The notes under the pieces were generated by a model that did not search any database, had not been told where the DNA came from, and saw nothing but the letters and a program-made list of their open reading frames with translations. Positions 34,897-47,533 of a stretch of DNA of 64,000 nucleotides are shown piece by piece. The position numbers and the translations under genes are program-made. Numbering within the stretch: position 1 is the first letter of the stretch; each line of letters starts with the position of its first letter. Source of the DNA: Isoetes taiwanensis (Eukaryota; Streptophyta; Lycopodiopsida; Isoetales; Isoetaceae). The DNA is taken from NCBI GenBank assembly GCA_021234155.1, contig JAJEKV010000093.1, positions 1,426,001-1,490,000 of the forward strand, written 5' to 3'.

Positions 34897-37010
34897 ATCT
34901 CCAACAAGACAAGATTACCAAGATGTCCAACTTTTAACCTTTTCTTCCTACTGCTTTGTTCAAAAAGTTTCCAATGGGAATGCTTACCTTCTTTGCCCAT
35001 CCCACATCATAATCCCAAATGCAACCAAAACACTTTGGGTCTCCCCGGTGGCTATGAAAGATCCAAAAGCTTCTTAATAATGTGGTGTAGAAGAGAATAG
35101 AAAGGACATTTAAAATGTGGCAAATGGCATGGTGTTACCGCTATGAAGATGATGAAAAGTAAGTTAGAAACATGAAATGGAAATGTTGTTGGTGGTGGAA
35201 GTGCGATGGTGGTTATGGAACCCGTTCATCAGCTTAGCACCAATTTTGTGGATATGCCCGCGTGGTTTTGAGGAGTGCATCTTTTATCCTCTTCTTGACA
35301 TCAAATTCTTGTGTGCAATGCATAATGTCGCTTGTAAATCCATCTCAACCAAATAATAACACGTATGTATAGAATCTAGGATAATATAAGCATGATAGAT
35401 TCACACACTTTGCCATTTAAGTAGAAGTTTATAATAAATGAACAAGCTAACCGACAATTTTGTCTTAGGCCAGCCCCAGGAAAGCTCCATGTGGAATAAA
35501 AGCTTAATTAGAGATTTGTATTCTAGATTCGGATTTGCTTTATGATAGAAACTCTCAATTGGAATGAAAAGATTAATAAGAGAAATTGCTAACTGCGATC
35601 TTGATTCAGAAAAGCTTCCAAGATTAATTCAGAAAAGACTCTAAAGAAAGTATACATTTGGGAGAAAAAGACAATTGTTAAATACCTGGCCTATTTGTCT
35701 TGATGATGTCTGACGGTAGAGGCTGTAGGAGCAGCGACCACTGGCGCCAAAAACGATCTCTTCTGCTTTGCACCAATATTCCAGCAACGTATCAATAAAA
35801 TTTGGATGGCAATTGGAATACCAATCCACATTGCCTGATAGTTATCGGCAAAGCCGGAATGCCCATGTCGGCTGGAAAGGAGTAACTACCAGGCGCCAAT
35901 GGAATCACAAGTTTCGGTAGTTTTGCTTATGTGTAGCTACGTTATTAGTCATCCGATAATTGCTAAGTCCTAAATACTGTTAGTGGAATCTGAACCTAAG
36001 TTCTTTGCAACTTGTAGGCACCGGACTTTGCCGGAGCTTGTTTCCTTAGAAATTGGCCGAATTTTCTAGAGCTTGTTTGTTCAAAAACCAAAACTCTATG
36101 TTTGAGAAACAAGCTTCAACTTCCATGCATTGTTCTTTCGGCCTTGCAAGGAGCCCAGGCCCGAAGGAAAAATAGAGCTGCAGAGAAGGAAAAATAGAGC
36201 TGCAGAGATATTTTTTACAGTGAAACTAGTAATGGTGCCCAGTGTTGCTGGGCATAGTTGGGAAATTGTTGGTTGGAAAAATTGTAGAATACAACTTTGA
36301 TATAACGGATTAGAAATAGACATTTTATAGATTTTGATATTGTATAACATGTGACTTACACTTCCTATGATGTTAATTCTTTGCATTCACTGGAGAAAGT
36401 AGTGGAGCATTGGGAGAAAGTAGTGGAGCATTGGGCGCATCTGTAAACTCTAGATAATGATAATGGTTCCTTGAATCCGAAGGAAGGAACTATGCAATTT
36501 AATATTATATTGCTGAAAATTATACTGCTGAAAGAATTTTCTCGACTATGGTGTGACATCCAAGTTCATACATATTTGAGACCACAAAAAACGATGCTAT
36601 CTGACAACTGCACGATCTGATTGAAATAAAATCTCTCAATTCCAAGATTACCGTGCGTTAATTGGATCCGTCCAAACATCAAGCCAAACATCAAGGTGTT
36701 AATTTGCTTAAGGCATGTGTTAAGCCCTTTGAGAAAATCTACATGCCGTAAAAGATTTCTAGAATTATCAAGTCCGCATCTAGGTTCTATGCCATATTGT
36801 TCATGCAACAATGGTTATTTTTAAATACTATAATTTAATTATGATGCATGCATATCTAGGGAGTTGAACCCTCAAATGTCCATAGCCTCCTCAATAAGAC
36901 AATCCCACCTTGTTCTGGATTATGCCATTGAACATCGAGGTGTTTATTGACTTAAAGCCCTTGAAAAAATCTACATGCCCTTGAAGATTTGTGTTGTTAT
37001 CAAGTCCACG
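34889..37010 (+). repeat. Large direct duplication, copy B (~2.1 kb)
   Basis: Second copy of the block at 30488-32560. Stretches of 30-75 nearly identical bases alternate with short blocks that do not align. One such block, at about 36226-36256, holds a Helitron-end-like word absent from copy A. Confidence 0.8.
36226..36254 (-). repeat. Helitron-end-like hairpin inside copy B
   Basis: CTAG, a 6-base spacer and a GCCCAGT/GCTGGGC stem match the 51748 terminus in 29 of 30 bases on the plus strand. Copy A has an alignable segment of similar length here, so this looks like local replacement, not a simple Helitron insertion. Confidence 0.45.
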
Positions 37011-38690
37011 TCACGGCAAGAAGAGGTTGCTTGCCATCGCCGGTGGTTGGGAGTCGTTTGTGCCCAAAATAGTTGGCTATCGGATTAGACTGAAACAAAA
37101 ATTCCTGTGGGGCTTGTGAATCTGGGGCAAATTCCAAGAATGTCTTTGCTCTCAAAAGTTCCGCCCTTTCCATGATCTGGGCTATGGATTTGCCCATCCC
37201 TGTATTTTTTCGGAAGCTGAGAAAACATATCTGTAGAGATTGCACATGCATTCTACTCCATTACGGTATGCGTATCTGAGCGTGCTGCATCGATTCGCCA
37301 GAACAGTCCGGCAGAGATGCGGAAGGATTGCATCCTCTGCTTGGCCGAAAGCCTATCTAGGGCGGAAAACCCTTCTGGGCAGCTGCCTACAGGCAGAATT
37401 GCCCGGACCTCTCTGCCATCTGTAAATTCTACAGAATGAATCGAATTCGACCTCTGATTGTGGGAAGTTTGAAAAGCAAACACATAATTCTATTACAGGG
37501 AAATTGCCTATAAACCTGTAAACCTGATGCCGATGTTTACATCAGAGAATGCTGGATGCGTGTCCAAGAGCTTGGACATCTGTCCACCAGCATGTTTTCG
37601 GGCTACACCAGGCAAATCCGGCATGTTTTTTAACCCAGTAACCAGGTCCTGTGCACGATTATCACAACCCATATTTAACCCAGGACACCATTCTTGGGGA
37701 TTCGGGCTCGAATGCTTGTCTTTTTGTGTTTATATGGGTTCCTTGGCTTCATTTGGGTGGTTTCGAGTTTACTGGGCTACGATTAGATGGCGAAATCCAA
37801 CAAAAAATTCAGTTCTGGCGCTCAGAATATTAGGGTTCTTGTTTTTTCTTGTCGAGATATCCCACAGGCCTAAGTTCAAAAAGAAGATCAAGGTATAAAT
37901 AGACAAGCCCAAGCGTATTCTTAATTGCACGTGCTACCTCCACGTTGGATTCGCCCCGTTGCCAGGCTTCGAAAAAGACGGAGTTAGTCTCCTAAATTTC
38001 ATTTCCGGTTCATCTCCTTAATTTCCGTTTCAGTTTTGAACAAGCCGGCAGCTAGTTCCAAGAAGAAAAACAGTTCGCGATCTACATGCTATTGAATAAC
38101 AAAAGTAGAAAATTTCTGGAAACTTTATAATAGTGCCGGGGAATTTAATTAGGTTAGTAGAGTTAGACTTCCAATTTACTTTCAAAAACGCTAGTGCAGG
38201 GCAGTGCAGTTCGTAGGCTCATCAGTGAGAGAATAGGAAGGGACCCCAAAAAGCAAATAGAGAGTGAGATTATCAGCTAAAAGCAAAAGTATATAGCAGG
38301 GGCGCCTCCATCCAAATCGATTGATTCTAAACTAGTTTACCTTCAAAATTTTGAATCGATGGCATTTTACCTGTTAATTTATAATGGAAACGAGGTTTCC
38401 GGTTCAAGTCTCTAAGTTCCAGTAGTTGCTTGTTGAAGGCGGCAATTTATCTGGTAGACTTAACCGGATTTCGTCATTTCCCCACACCTCTACCCGTACT
38501 GCACTAATGGCGGGGCGCTTGAGGAAATGAAGGCTAGGCTGGGGGGTTAGATAGGAACAATTTTTTTATTTTTTTTAAGTCTGGCTCGAATCCCAAGGAA
38601 TGTCATTTGAAGGTGAAAGCAAGGTCTTTTTTTGAATTTTTTTATGCCAAATGGCATATTTTTTTATGCTTTTATTTTTTTTATGGAAAA
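37010..38690. other. No supported gene
   Basis: Mixed-composition DNA with short frames (37240-37483, 37527-37898), none with recognisable domains or splice support. Confidence 0.4.
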
Positions 38691-38945
38691 ATGGTTTAAA
38701 TAAGATGATGTGGCAAGGATGAGGGATGACTTGGCAATTCAAAGATGACATGGCATTAAAGAGATGGTGATGTGGCAGATGAAGTGGCAAGAATATTTCC
38801 CTAGTCCAAAACAACTTGTGAGGTGGAAATGAGGTGGATGACACGTGTGGAGTGACGTGGACAACTTGTGATGCTAAAGTGGCATATTTTGATGAGGTGG
38901 ATGATATGATGGCAAAAGTGGCAAGTATGGGTAAAAATCATATAG
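38690..38945. repeat. Degenerate minisatellite of GATGAxxTGGCA words
   Basis: Variants such as GATGATGTGGCA, GATGACTTGGCA, GATGACATGGCA and GAGGTGGATGA recur about every 12-25 bases. A G-box-like CACGTG (about 38841-38846) and TGACGTGG (about 38853) occur in it. Confidence 0.6.
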
Positions 38946-39053
38946 CAGTTTATTCTCTTGACCGTTGAATTGTTGATGCTTAAGTGCTTATCCAATAATC
39001 TAGATAAATTGATCAAAGTTAATTTCTAGTAGAAATATCTAGAGAGTGGTCAT

Positions 39054-39541
39054 TGGTATCACAGCCAGGCTAGAAGATGTCTACACGTTTTGGTGCTAAT
39101 TGACTAACTTCAATTGAAGTGTCTAAAGAGGAAGATGGTTTCTAGATGTGGAAACAAGGTATCAGGCAGGTACTAGAGTTTCAAAACTCGTGGTACCTCA
39201 TTGATGAAAGCGCTGTCAGAACTTCACCTGTGTTGAGCTCAGGAGATTCCAATGCAGAGGAAGGTGAGAGCTCAGTGGCTGGAAAGTCGACTGCAGAAGG
39301 CAGAGGTAATGCTAGTGGTGTGATTACTTCTGTTGCAGGACAAATTGACATGATGAAGATTATGGAGGCTCGAGCTATAATAACAAGCAAGGTTGGAGCT
39401 GCAATAAAACTCAAGTTAAGAGGTATGAGTCCCAAGAATATGTCAGAGTACATGGTTAGTCAATATGAAGTAAAACCTTCGTCTCAGATAGATGTGCTGG
39501 AAAAACAACTTAGAGCTGATGACAGAATTATTCAGGTGTAA
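39054..39541 (+). mobile_element. LTR retrotransposon fossil: primer-binding site and gag
   Basis: TGGTATCACAGCC at 39054-39066 is a near-perfect match to the initiator-Met tRNA primer-binding site, so a 5' LTR should end at about 39052. The frame at 39146-39541 begins with a WKQGIRQVLEF-type N terminus as in Copia gag, followed by Ser/Glu-rich and helical parts. No pol follows. The element is truncated; family probably Copia. Confidence 0.55.
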
Positions 39542-39754
39542 AATTTGACAGAATGATTTTTAGGGTTTCGGATTCAGTAACAAATATAATGGACTGCCTA
39601 ATATACCAGGAGGATTATGTTTTGTTCAATTTTAATGGTAACTAAAATACTACGAGTCCATTTAGTGCTAGGATTTGTTTTGTTCATTTTTAATGGTAAC
39701 TGAAATGTTTGAAAATGCGCTATAAATACCCCCTCAAAGTAAACACAATGGAAA

Positions 39755-40057
39755 ATGGAAATGGATGCAGCAGCGAAAAAAAGGTATGGCGTGAAGTCAT
39801 TTTACATTTTATATTTTACAATGATGATTTTTCAGACTAGCTTCTTTTGCGTCCAAACCAGGAGGAGCCTCATAAGGGAGCTTGTCACAGAATCGCCCCA
39901 TCCACGATTCTGTGTTACCTGCGAGATCAAAGTAGGCAAAAATCATCTGAAAGAGATAGACTGCAAAGACATCTGCGAACGCCCGTTCTACCACAATGCT
40001 GAAAATGATAAAACAGTTGTTGAGTACTGCAGCCTCAGCTGCAAGTATGCTGTCTAA
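39755..40057 (+). CDS. Small Cys-rich protein with PLATZ-like C-terminal motif
   Basis: A 100-residue frame starts MEMDAAAKKR and has FCVTC (about residue 52), then a Cys-x3-Cys (CKDIC) near 70 and ends CSLSCKYAV. Plant PLATZ zinc-binding transcription regulators end with a Cys-rich block closing in CSL-x-CK, which is the basis of the suggestion. The usual N-terminal WL-x-PLL-x-x-x-FF part and its His/Cys ligands are not clear, and a weak acceptor (TTTTTCAG, about 39827-39834) suggests that the real exon may begin at TSFFC. It could be a PLATZ-derived fragment, a diverged small gene, or chance. Confidence 0.35.
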   Translation: MEMDAAAKKRYGVKSFYILYFTMMIFQTSFFCVQTRRSLIRELVTESPHPRFCVTCEIKVGKNHLKEIDCKDICERPFYHNAENDKTVVEYCSLSCKYAV

Positions 40058-40059
40058 GC

Positions 40060-40860
40060 TTAATAAGTTTTACTGTTTTTGCCTTCTGTTATCAATTTAA
40101 AGTTCATTTCCACCGCTTTTTATATGTGAAAAGTGAAGGAGAAAACTCTGTAACAATCGATGCTGATAAAACAAACAAATTAAGGCTCAATGTCACGGCT
40201 CCCACAAAATTTCTCACATTGATTGTTTGTGGCTTTGTCACAAATTTGTTTACAATGGCTAAATTTTTTATTGCAATGGCGAAATCGTCACACAAAGCAT
40301 AAATGATATATTCAACAAAACTTAGACTTATTCAGATATAATAGACTGGGGTATCATTTTAAGATTACATGTCATGTTTAATTTTTCTTGATACTTATAA
40401 TTTTTACAAGTTCTAATTATATAACTTTATCTTTAAATTTAAAGTATAATTGTTATAGAAACATAAACAATTGTTTTCTAAACTAATTTTCATGTGAATC
40501 TATTTAGAATTAGACATTTTGAGACAATAAAATTTTAATTTTCAACTAGATCTTAACAAATATAAAATTTGGCAATCAGGATAATTTGTAAATAAAATAT
40601 AATAGTTTGATAAGTGAATGACTTAAAATTATATGAGAATTTCATAATTTACAAACTCTTAGTACTTTAAAAATACTTTAAAAAAAGTGTTAGATTAATA
40701 TTAATTAAAATATAAAGTTTATGTTTTAATAACAAATATTGAAAAATATATATTGAAAATTAATTAGAAGTAAACAATTCAATTATTTTTTAATTAAAAC
40801 ATAAACGTAATCATTTGATATATTTCATCTAAACTTTCTTTAAACGTTTAAAAATAATAA
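40060..40860. other. Very AT-rich, no gene
   Basis: More than 75 percent A+T by eye, with runs of A and T and no frame of interest. Confidence 0.5.
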
Positions 40861-40861
40861 T

Positions 40862-40940
40862 ATTTTAATCATAGAATAGAATAGAATAGAATAGAATAGT
40901 TTTTTAACGTCCACGGAGACCAATAGGCCATGGGACCCAT
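40862..40940 (-). mobile_element. Severely 5'-truncated LINE 3' end with (ATTCT)n tail
   Basis: On the minus strand: GGGTCCCATGGCCTATTGG, TCTCCGTGGACG, TTAAAAAACT, then five ATTCT units. It matches the insertion at 13577-13715 in sequence and tail type. Confidence 0.65.
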
Positions 40941-41163
40941 ACATCTTAGATGAAAAAATTAATTTTAAATAGATTAAATTAAATATTAGTGTAGAAAACA
41001 ATTTTAAACAGTGATAACTATCATACTTTTTATTTGAAGTTAAACTGAAAATTTTATAAAAATCAACAAGAGTTACAAATACATATAATCTTATCATGGC
41101 ATCTTTGAATGATATCTATTAGATTTGAATAAGTCTAAATTTTATTAAATATGTCATATAATG

Positions 41164-41231
41164 TATGGGACAAAGCATTAATTTGTTGGTTTGTTGCTAT
41201 GGGACAAAGCATTAATTTGTTGGTTTGTTGC
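41164..41231. repeat. Perfect 34-bp tandem duplication
   Basis: TATGGGACAAAGCATTAATT plus TGTTGGTTTGTTGC at 41164-41197 and 41198-41231. Confidence 0.9.
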
Positions 41232-41234
41232 TGA

Positions 41235-42490
41235 TGAAGAGGAGGATAACCCCTCCCTTGAGTGAGGCTGCTCCAGAGTATTTGTTGCAGAGTATTTGTT
41301 GCAGGAGAATGTTCTTCGAATGATTACTGTAGTAATCTGTCGAATAATATAACCCAATCTGGAACAGGCGAATATTCTTTGAACAGGCTAGGGCTATCGT
41401 CATAATATTGTAACCATCGTACATAATATTAGAGCTATGTGAGTGAGACCATCGTCACAGACAGCCTATCTGGTTTTTTTGTGTACAAATATTCTAAAAG
41501 GGACCTAGACTGAACGTCTTTATTTGGAATCTTCTCTTCAATATACCTGTAGATATGGCTAGAGTTAGTTTTATGGAGAGATTACACCTATGGCAAACAA
41601 AACCCTATGATATGGCGTCTTCACGAGATGATTGTACTATCTATCCATCCATTTCTGGCCCCTGCAGGTAAGTTATATTGACAGTGCTATGGATAAAGAC
41701 ATTCAGACAGAATCAGGTATAACTGACTTCCCTCCTTCCTCCCATGCAGTTTACACAATACAGAGGAAATGAGCTCACGAATGACATCTTCCCTTTTTTT
41801 TTTAAATACCGGATTTTTCAGGGCCCACTAGTATCCATCCTATGCACAAAATAATGACACCACCTTCGCTCTTTGAGTGGCAAGCTTGAATCTAGGAGAG
41901 GTGATATTTATAAGAGAAACATCATGCCTCCCACCGGACAAGGGAAAAAAAATTACCATCTAATTTAAGGTAGTTATGCTCAAAAGAAACATGTGATACT
42001 GCAAGGGCATGTCACCTAATTTTTGGGGCACCTAATTTTTGGGTTGCCCCAAGGGCAAACCCTTGAAAGGTGGGATGATGGAATATGCTTTTGATGCCAA
42101 TGAATGTACCATTTCAAGGGCCCAAAAAAAAAAAAAAAAAAACACTGTGTTCGTCCTCCTTTGCCATCGATTGCCATGAGACTACGTTAGGGCACCATCC
42201 GACCGACCAGAGAACGGGTGGATAGGTCTACGCAGCAACGGGTTTGGGCAAGCCCAAACATTTAGAAGGCCGAAATTCTTAATACCCTGCAAGAAATTTC
42301 TGCCTAGAGTTCATTTATTTCGACGAGATAATAGACGGGAAATGGGTTTCAGTGCATATAACAAGATCATAGAAGCTCCATTCTATTTTCTTCTCTCGGT
42401 TTCTTTATCGGCTTGCAAGGTATTTTTCAAAGTTCAGGCTTCAAGAGGCACGAGGATTTATCATTTTGTTGATCGGTTTGATGGCATTCA
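41235..42490. other. No supported gene
   Basis: Contains a direct double GAGTATTTGTTGCAG (about 41276), an A-run at 42126-42141 and otherwise unremarkable sequence. Confidence 0.4.
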
Positions 42491-43062
42491 CAACAAACAA
42501 AGTTTAAAATGAAACGCACTAATTTGCTCAAAACGCACTTCAAAAGGAATCTTTGAAAGATTCCCTAAAATCCCCCCAAAAAGGTCCCTTTTCATGGTAT
42601 ATTTGTGACAAGTGTGACAATTTGAAAATTTTAGGCATCATTTTTGAGGGGGGGTGTGAACTTAGCTTCCATTCAAAATTGTTTGACATCCCTTTTTGGC
42701 CCCCCTAGTTTGTTTTGAGAAATAGTAATAATTTCAAAAACTAAACAAAATAGACATTGAAAAAAACAGCAAGCACACTAAAGTGCCAAAAAGGTATTTT
42801 ATTCAAAGTTTTCAAAATCAGTACAAAACTATGAACAAAACTGTAAAAAATGCAACACATTTTGACATTGCCTCATTGCAAACATTTTCACATGAAAGTA
42901 TGCCTCATTGAACAAACTTACACTTTGAAGCAAAGTTGGAATCAAGACGCCTCAGCTCTTCGCCTTATATACTTGCTCTTATTTGCTCATCCGTCTTGCT
43001 ATAGACTTATGTATACCGCGATGACAATGCGTGGGCGTAACGCCTTCAAAATAAATTTCGGG

Positions 43063-43375
43063 TGGTATAAATTTATACCACAATAGGTAGTGTTGTGCGG
43101 ATATAACATGCCGAGAGAGTTCGCATGGTATAAATTTATACCAAGAATGGACTCGGCGGTATAAATTTATACCGCAAGAGGACTTCGAAAGCAGATAAAT
43201 TTATACCGCGAGAGCTCTCTTGATTGATCATGAGAGCTCCACGGTATAAATTTATACCGTGAGAGCTCCCTCATTATACCATGAGAGCTCTCTCGGTATA
43301 AATTTATACCGCACGACTCTCTTCTGTATAAATTTATACCGCATGACAACCTTCTCGGACAATCAATTTATACAC
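43063..43375. repeat. Array of ~7-8 perfect or near-perfect GGTATAAATTTATACC palindromes
   Basis: Palindrome centres lie near 43071, 43131, 43170, 43203, 43248, 43300 and 43333, with a half-copy near 43368. A further unit lies alone near 44228. Spacing is 30-60 bases, with spacers rich in GAGAGCTC and GACTC words. Each 16-base palindrome contains TATAAAT on both strands. Confidence 0.9.
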
Positions 43376-43414
43376 ATATATATGTGTATATATATGATAA
43401 TATATATACATACT

Positions 43415-43592
<178 letters not shown>

Positions 43593-44879
43593 GGTAAAGT
43601 ATATATCGTGTAAAATCTTTTGGGGTCTTTCTTACTCGCCAAAGGGTTTGGCAACTGAAAACTACTAAAGTAACACACATAAGGGATAATTTTACACACT
43701 TTTCTTAGTTTTTTAGTCTAAAAAGTTCTAAAACGGTTCTAAAATTTCTGAGCTTGTAATGCAATGTTAGAGCATAAAGTAGTCGAATCATGTTGTTATT
43801 TCTACTTTTTTTTCTCTACATACATGCGAACTTCACTTCAGGCAGCTAAAAAATTGCTACTAAAGGCAAAGAACTCCAAAATATTATGGTGACACAGGTG
43901 TTTGACTAGAAGGAAACCACGTGGTTTATCCAGAGGGGAGCGAGGAGTAGCAACCCCTCAGAAGTTTACCTATTTATTAACAAAATATTTAGGAAAGGGT
44001 AAAGGCGCATTTAATACTTCAATGCCAGAGAAATGTGCATGGTGCCCACGCTTTCTGAGATGACGAATTGTGATGAATATGCTCAACATTGCTAAGGAGA
44101 TTGACTATCTCCTCGAGCATCACCATGTTGTAGATTGGTATGTGCATTCAAAATACATCTCCAGAATAAAAAGGAGGGCGGGTAATCACATGGCTTCATT
44201 ACTTCAACTTTTGTATCCTCGGTATAAATTTATAATGCATCATCAACTAAAACTTCACTTAACTACAAAAATATCGTTGGATGTCTTGGTAATTGTAATA
44301 CTATGTGATGCAAAAACAATGGTTTGTTATTCAAGAGGTTTGTTCAACTGCCTCTTAAGGTCCATTAAGGTCCATTAGGATGTTTAGCCCAAATGGTTGT
44401 GAAATAACAAATTTCCTGTCTTCTAAAAATGTAAAATAATATAAAAATTTTCAGGGGACAAGGTACAAAAGCATCTAATTTCTTCATAATGAATTTGCCC
44501 CATAGTAAATCTTTGAATTTCATTGTAGTTCTTTTCCCCTCTACAATGGGATTTTTTTTGTGTGTGTTTTTTCCTTAATACTAAGTCTTCTTAAAATGTC
44601 TGTTTTTCACGGCAGTTTTATAAATCTTTGGACTAAAGGTAATAAAAAGGCCCTTTTTAGAGGGATTTCAGAATTTTATAAATTTTCAGAAGGAATCTTT
44701 CAAACGCACTTCTTAAATAAGTGCGTTTCATTTTAAACCTTGTTAACATTTGTAGAAGCTGATTTATTAATTAATAACTAGTACATGTTAATGCCACGTA
44801 ACCAAGCCAAAATCTCAGGCTTCACTCAAAACATGAGCAGGAAGACATGAAGGCAGATAAGCTGGACTAATTATCTCAG

Positions 44880-45845
44880 ACATGCTTAGTAGAAGAACAA
44901 GCACATTGGCCTCCAAGGATAGAAAATTGCACATTTATCATGTTTTTGAGAAAATGTGGAATGACCAAGGACTTGTTAGGTGTTAAACGCATCCATGAGC
45001 AAATTAAATTTGAAAATGGTCTGAACATAGATTTATTTTTGCAAAACACTATTGTCCAGATGTATGGCACATAGAAGAGGTGACTCCGAAGAGGCACATA
45101 GAGTCTACTCTTACAATATCATAATTACAGCCTATATTGGGCATGGGCATATGAGCCAGGCTATTGATATTTTGAGCAAATGCCTTGCCAAGATGTGGTA
45201 TCACCTACAGCCATTATCGCTGCCTATATATGCAAAGCATGGCCAACTTGAGAAAGCATTTTCAATCTTTCAGCAGATGCCTCAACGAAATTTGTTACCT
45301 TGGGTTGCTATGATTGCAGCATATATCAAATGTGAACAGCTAAAGACAACCCTATATCTCTTTGAAAATATGCCTCAAAGAGATGAGACAACATGGAATA
45401 TCATGATCTCAGGATATGCACAAAGAGGACTTCTGAGGGAGGCTTTGAAGTTTTTCCACAAAATGCCACACGAGACGTAGTTTCTAGGAATGCCTTGATC
45501 TCTGGTTTTGGCAAACAAGGACAAATGAGTGAAGCCCTTCCGCTTTTTCATAAGATGCCGAAGAGAAATATTGTACTTTATTCAAAACAGGGATGAACAG
45601 AGGAAGCTTTAGATTCGTTTAAATAAATGTCACAGCGGAACTCAGTATCCTGTAATGCAAAACCAGACACAAGTTGTAAGGGCTCATGAAATATTTAAGA
45701 GAATGCCTATGCACGACATTGTCTCTTGGAATGCCATGCTTGCAGCCTATATCCAAAATAGACATTATAGGGGAGCTCTCCATCTCTTCGAAGTGCAGAT
45801 TGATAGCTTCAATACGTACAAGTGCACATCATCTTCGAATTGAGA
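44880..45845 (+). pseudogene. Pentatricopeptide-repeat (PPR, PLS-type) pseudogene
   Basis: The reading contains successive PLS-class PPR motifs: an N-terminal HEQI...QMYG block (about 44995-45067), SYNIIITAYIGHGHMSQAID, PIYAKHGQLEKAFSIFQQMP, WVAMIAAYIKCEQL, WNIMISGYAQRGLLREALKF, NALISGFGKQGQMSEALPLF and VSWNAMLAAYIQNRHYRGAL. PPR proteins of this class bind organellar RNA for editing or processing. The copy is broken: a stop after QMYGT (about 45071), a frame change near 45476, stops near 45594 and 45623, and a further frame change before 45655. No E/DYW tail follows. It is intronless, immediately right of transposon copy 1. Confidence 0.85.
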
Positions 45846-45849
45846 CAGG

Positions 45850-46440
45850 CAGATGGGCTCGGGAGGCACGTGAAGACATTTTCTTGCCGTCACGTATTAT
45901 ATGCATATTTTTGCAAAAAACGGCGGAGTTACATACGTTTCATTTTTTTTGTTCGTATTTTACATATAAAATTTGGACCCATCTTGATTAAGCTTGTTTG
46001 TTATCTTTTCTTGTCCTTTGCCTTATTCGACTGCCCTCTCCTGGTTGTTTGAGTCCCTGCAACTCAATGGTCCAGATCCTCATAGTTTTGGCACCCAGAT
46101 CATCATGGTGGAGCCACTGTTGCTGCAACTACTTCTATTCCTCAGACACCGTTCTCTCTCAATTCAGTTCAATTCAATTCGGTCTGATTCTCATAGGCTC
46201 AATGTTCAAATTACCTCACTGTTACTCGCAATCTTAGTCTTTAAGATAGGCTCCTCTTCTTACGATCGAATAGATGCGTTGCAGGACCCATCATCCTAGG
46301 AATGCCATGGTTCTACTTATTAGTAACTACTAACTAACTAACTAACTAACTAACTATTGTGCAATAGAACCAGTATTCATTGGACGAGGACATTTATCCA
46401 TCTCCCCTCTATATTCTTTTTTTCTCTGGTTCTTGTTGGC
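45850..46440. other. No gene; (CTAA)n microsatellite at 46327-46354
   Basis: Seven tandem CTAA units near 46330, a CAATT-rich patch near 46160, and several short overlapping frames without support. Confidence 0.5.
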
Positions 46441-47170
46441 GTTCTTTTGAAATCGTATAGTGTATAACCGATATGCCCTTAACCAACTGGGAAAAATTGT
46501 TTAGACATGAGCAGTCGCTTCTACCCATTTATGCCAGTGTCTCAGGAATGCCCCATGCACATTCAAGGATTGAATACTCGGGCAGTCTCCCATGGGCCCG
46601 TTATATAGTTTTGGGAGAGATTCAAACAGGCCCATGGGAGACTCCGAGGGAATGCACTCACTCATACAAAAAGGGAATGCCATATGCGTGCAGAGGGTGA
46701 CCAAAAACATCCTCCCCTTGCATGCAAAATTTACCCCAAGTAGTGACCAAAAACCCCCTAACTCTGTTGTATGGGTGAAAGCATGATAGGGTATACATAA
46801 AAATTTATCTAACAGGTACCTTTCTAGGTACTTTACACAAAAGTATATTAAAGTACCTAAGTTACATCATTATCCAAAACTAGTTGTCCTAAGTTTAAGA
46901 GTGACAAGTAGGCAATGTTCTAAGGTACTTCTTAACGCCAACAAGATGTCAATAAATGAACTACATCATCAGCGTGTCCAGAGGTACTTCCAGTAATGTC
47001 CCGATTCATGTATACCCTATCTTGCTTTCACCCACATGTGGAAATGGATCCAAACCCCCCTCCCCGGGGAGACCGCTCGAGTATTCGATCCTTGAATGTG
47101 CCTATGGGGCGTTCCCGAGACACCGGCATAGATGGGGCTATCCCTCTGGCCAGTCTGAGCTGCATTCCAA
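46440..47170. mobile_element. Inverted pair of LTR-element fragments (fossil)
   Basis: The stretch 46520-46580 (GCCAGTGTCTC, GAATGCCCCAT, ACATTCAAGGATTGAATACT) recurs inverted at about 47075-47135. GGGTGAAAGCATGATAGGGT at 46772 recurs inverted at about 47015-47040. The outer word GCCCTTAACCAACTGGG with its downstream 45 bases also occurs at 49742. By comparison with 12718 this word belongs to the end of an LTR family. Broken fragments only. Confidence 0.45.
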
Positions 47171-47533
47171 AGAGAACCAGATCTAGAGAAGCTAGTTCTT
47201 CTCGGATAATCCATGGCTTCTGTTACTGATCTGTTAAAGAGAAAGCATAAATTCAGTGGCAATTGAAGACAAACGACGAGGCAAAATATAGTCGCTTACT
47301 TGTGGTGCTCGGCGCTCCTAGAAGATCAGTCAGAATGAAGAATAAGGAACTCGATCACTCAATTTAAACCTAGAATTGGAATGATACCACTGTCACATTC
47401 CTGGTGAACCCGGAGTTCCAAAAATCTGGGTTTTAATGGCAAATTGCCTCTGCTGCAGTTGGGGCAGAGAATGATAGGGCCAATTTGGACGGTCTGGAGA
47501 GCGGAAGTGGGAATGTTTTAGGAAGGAAGAAAT

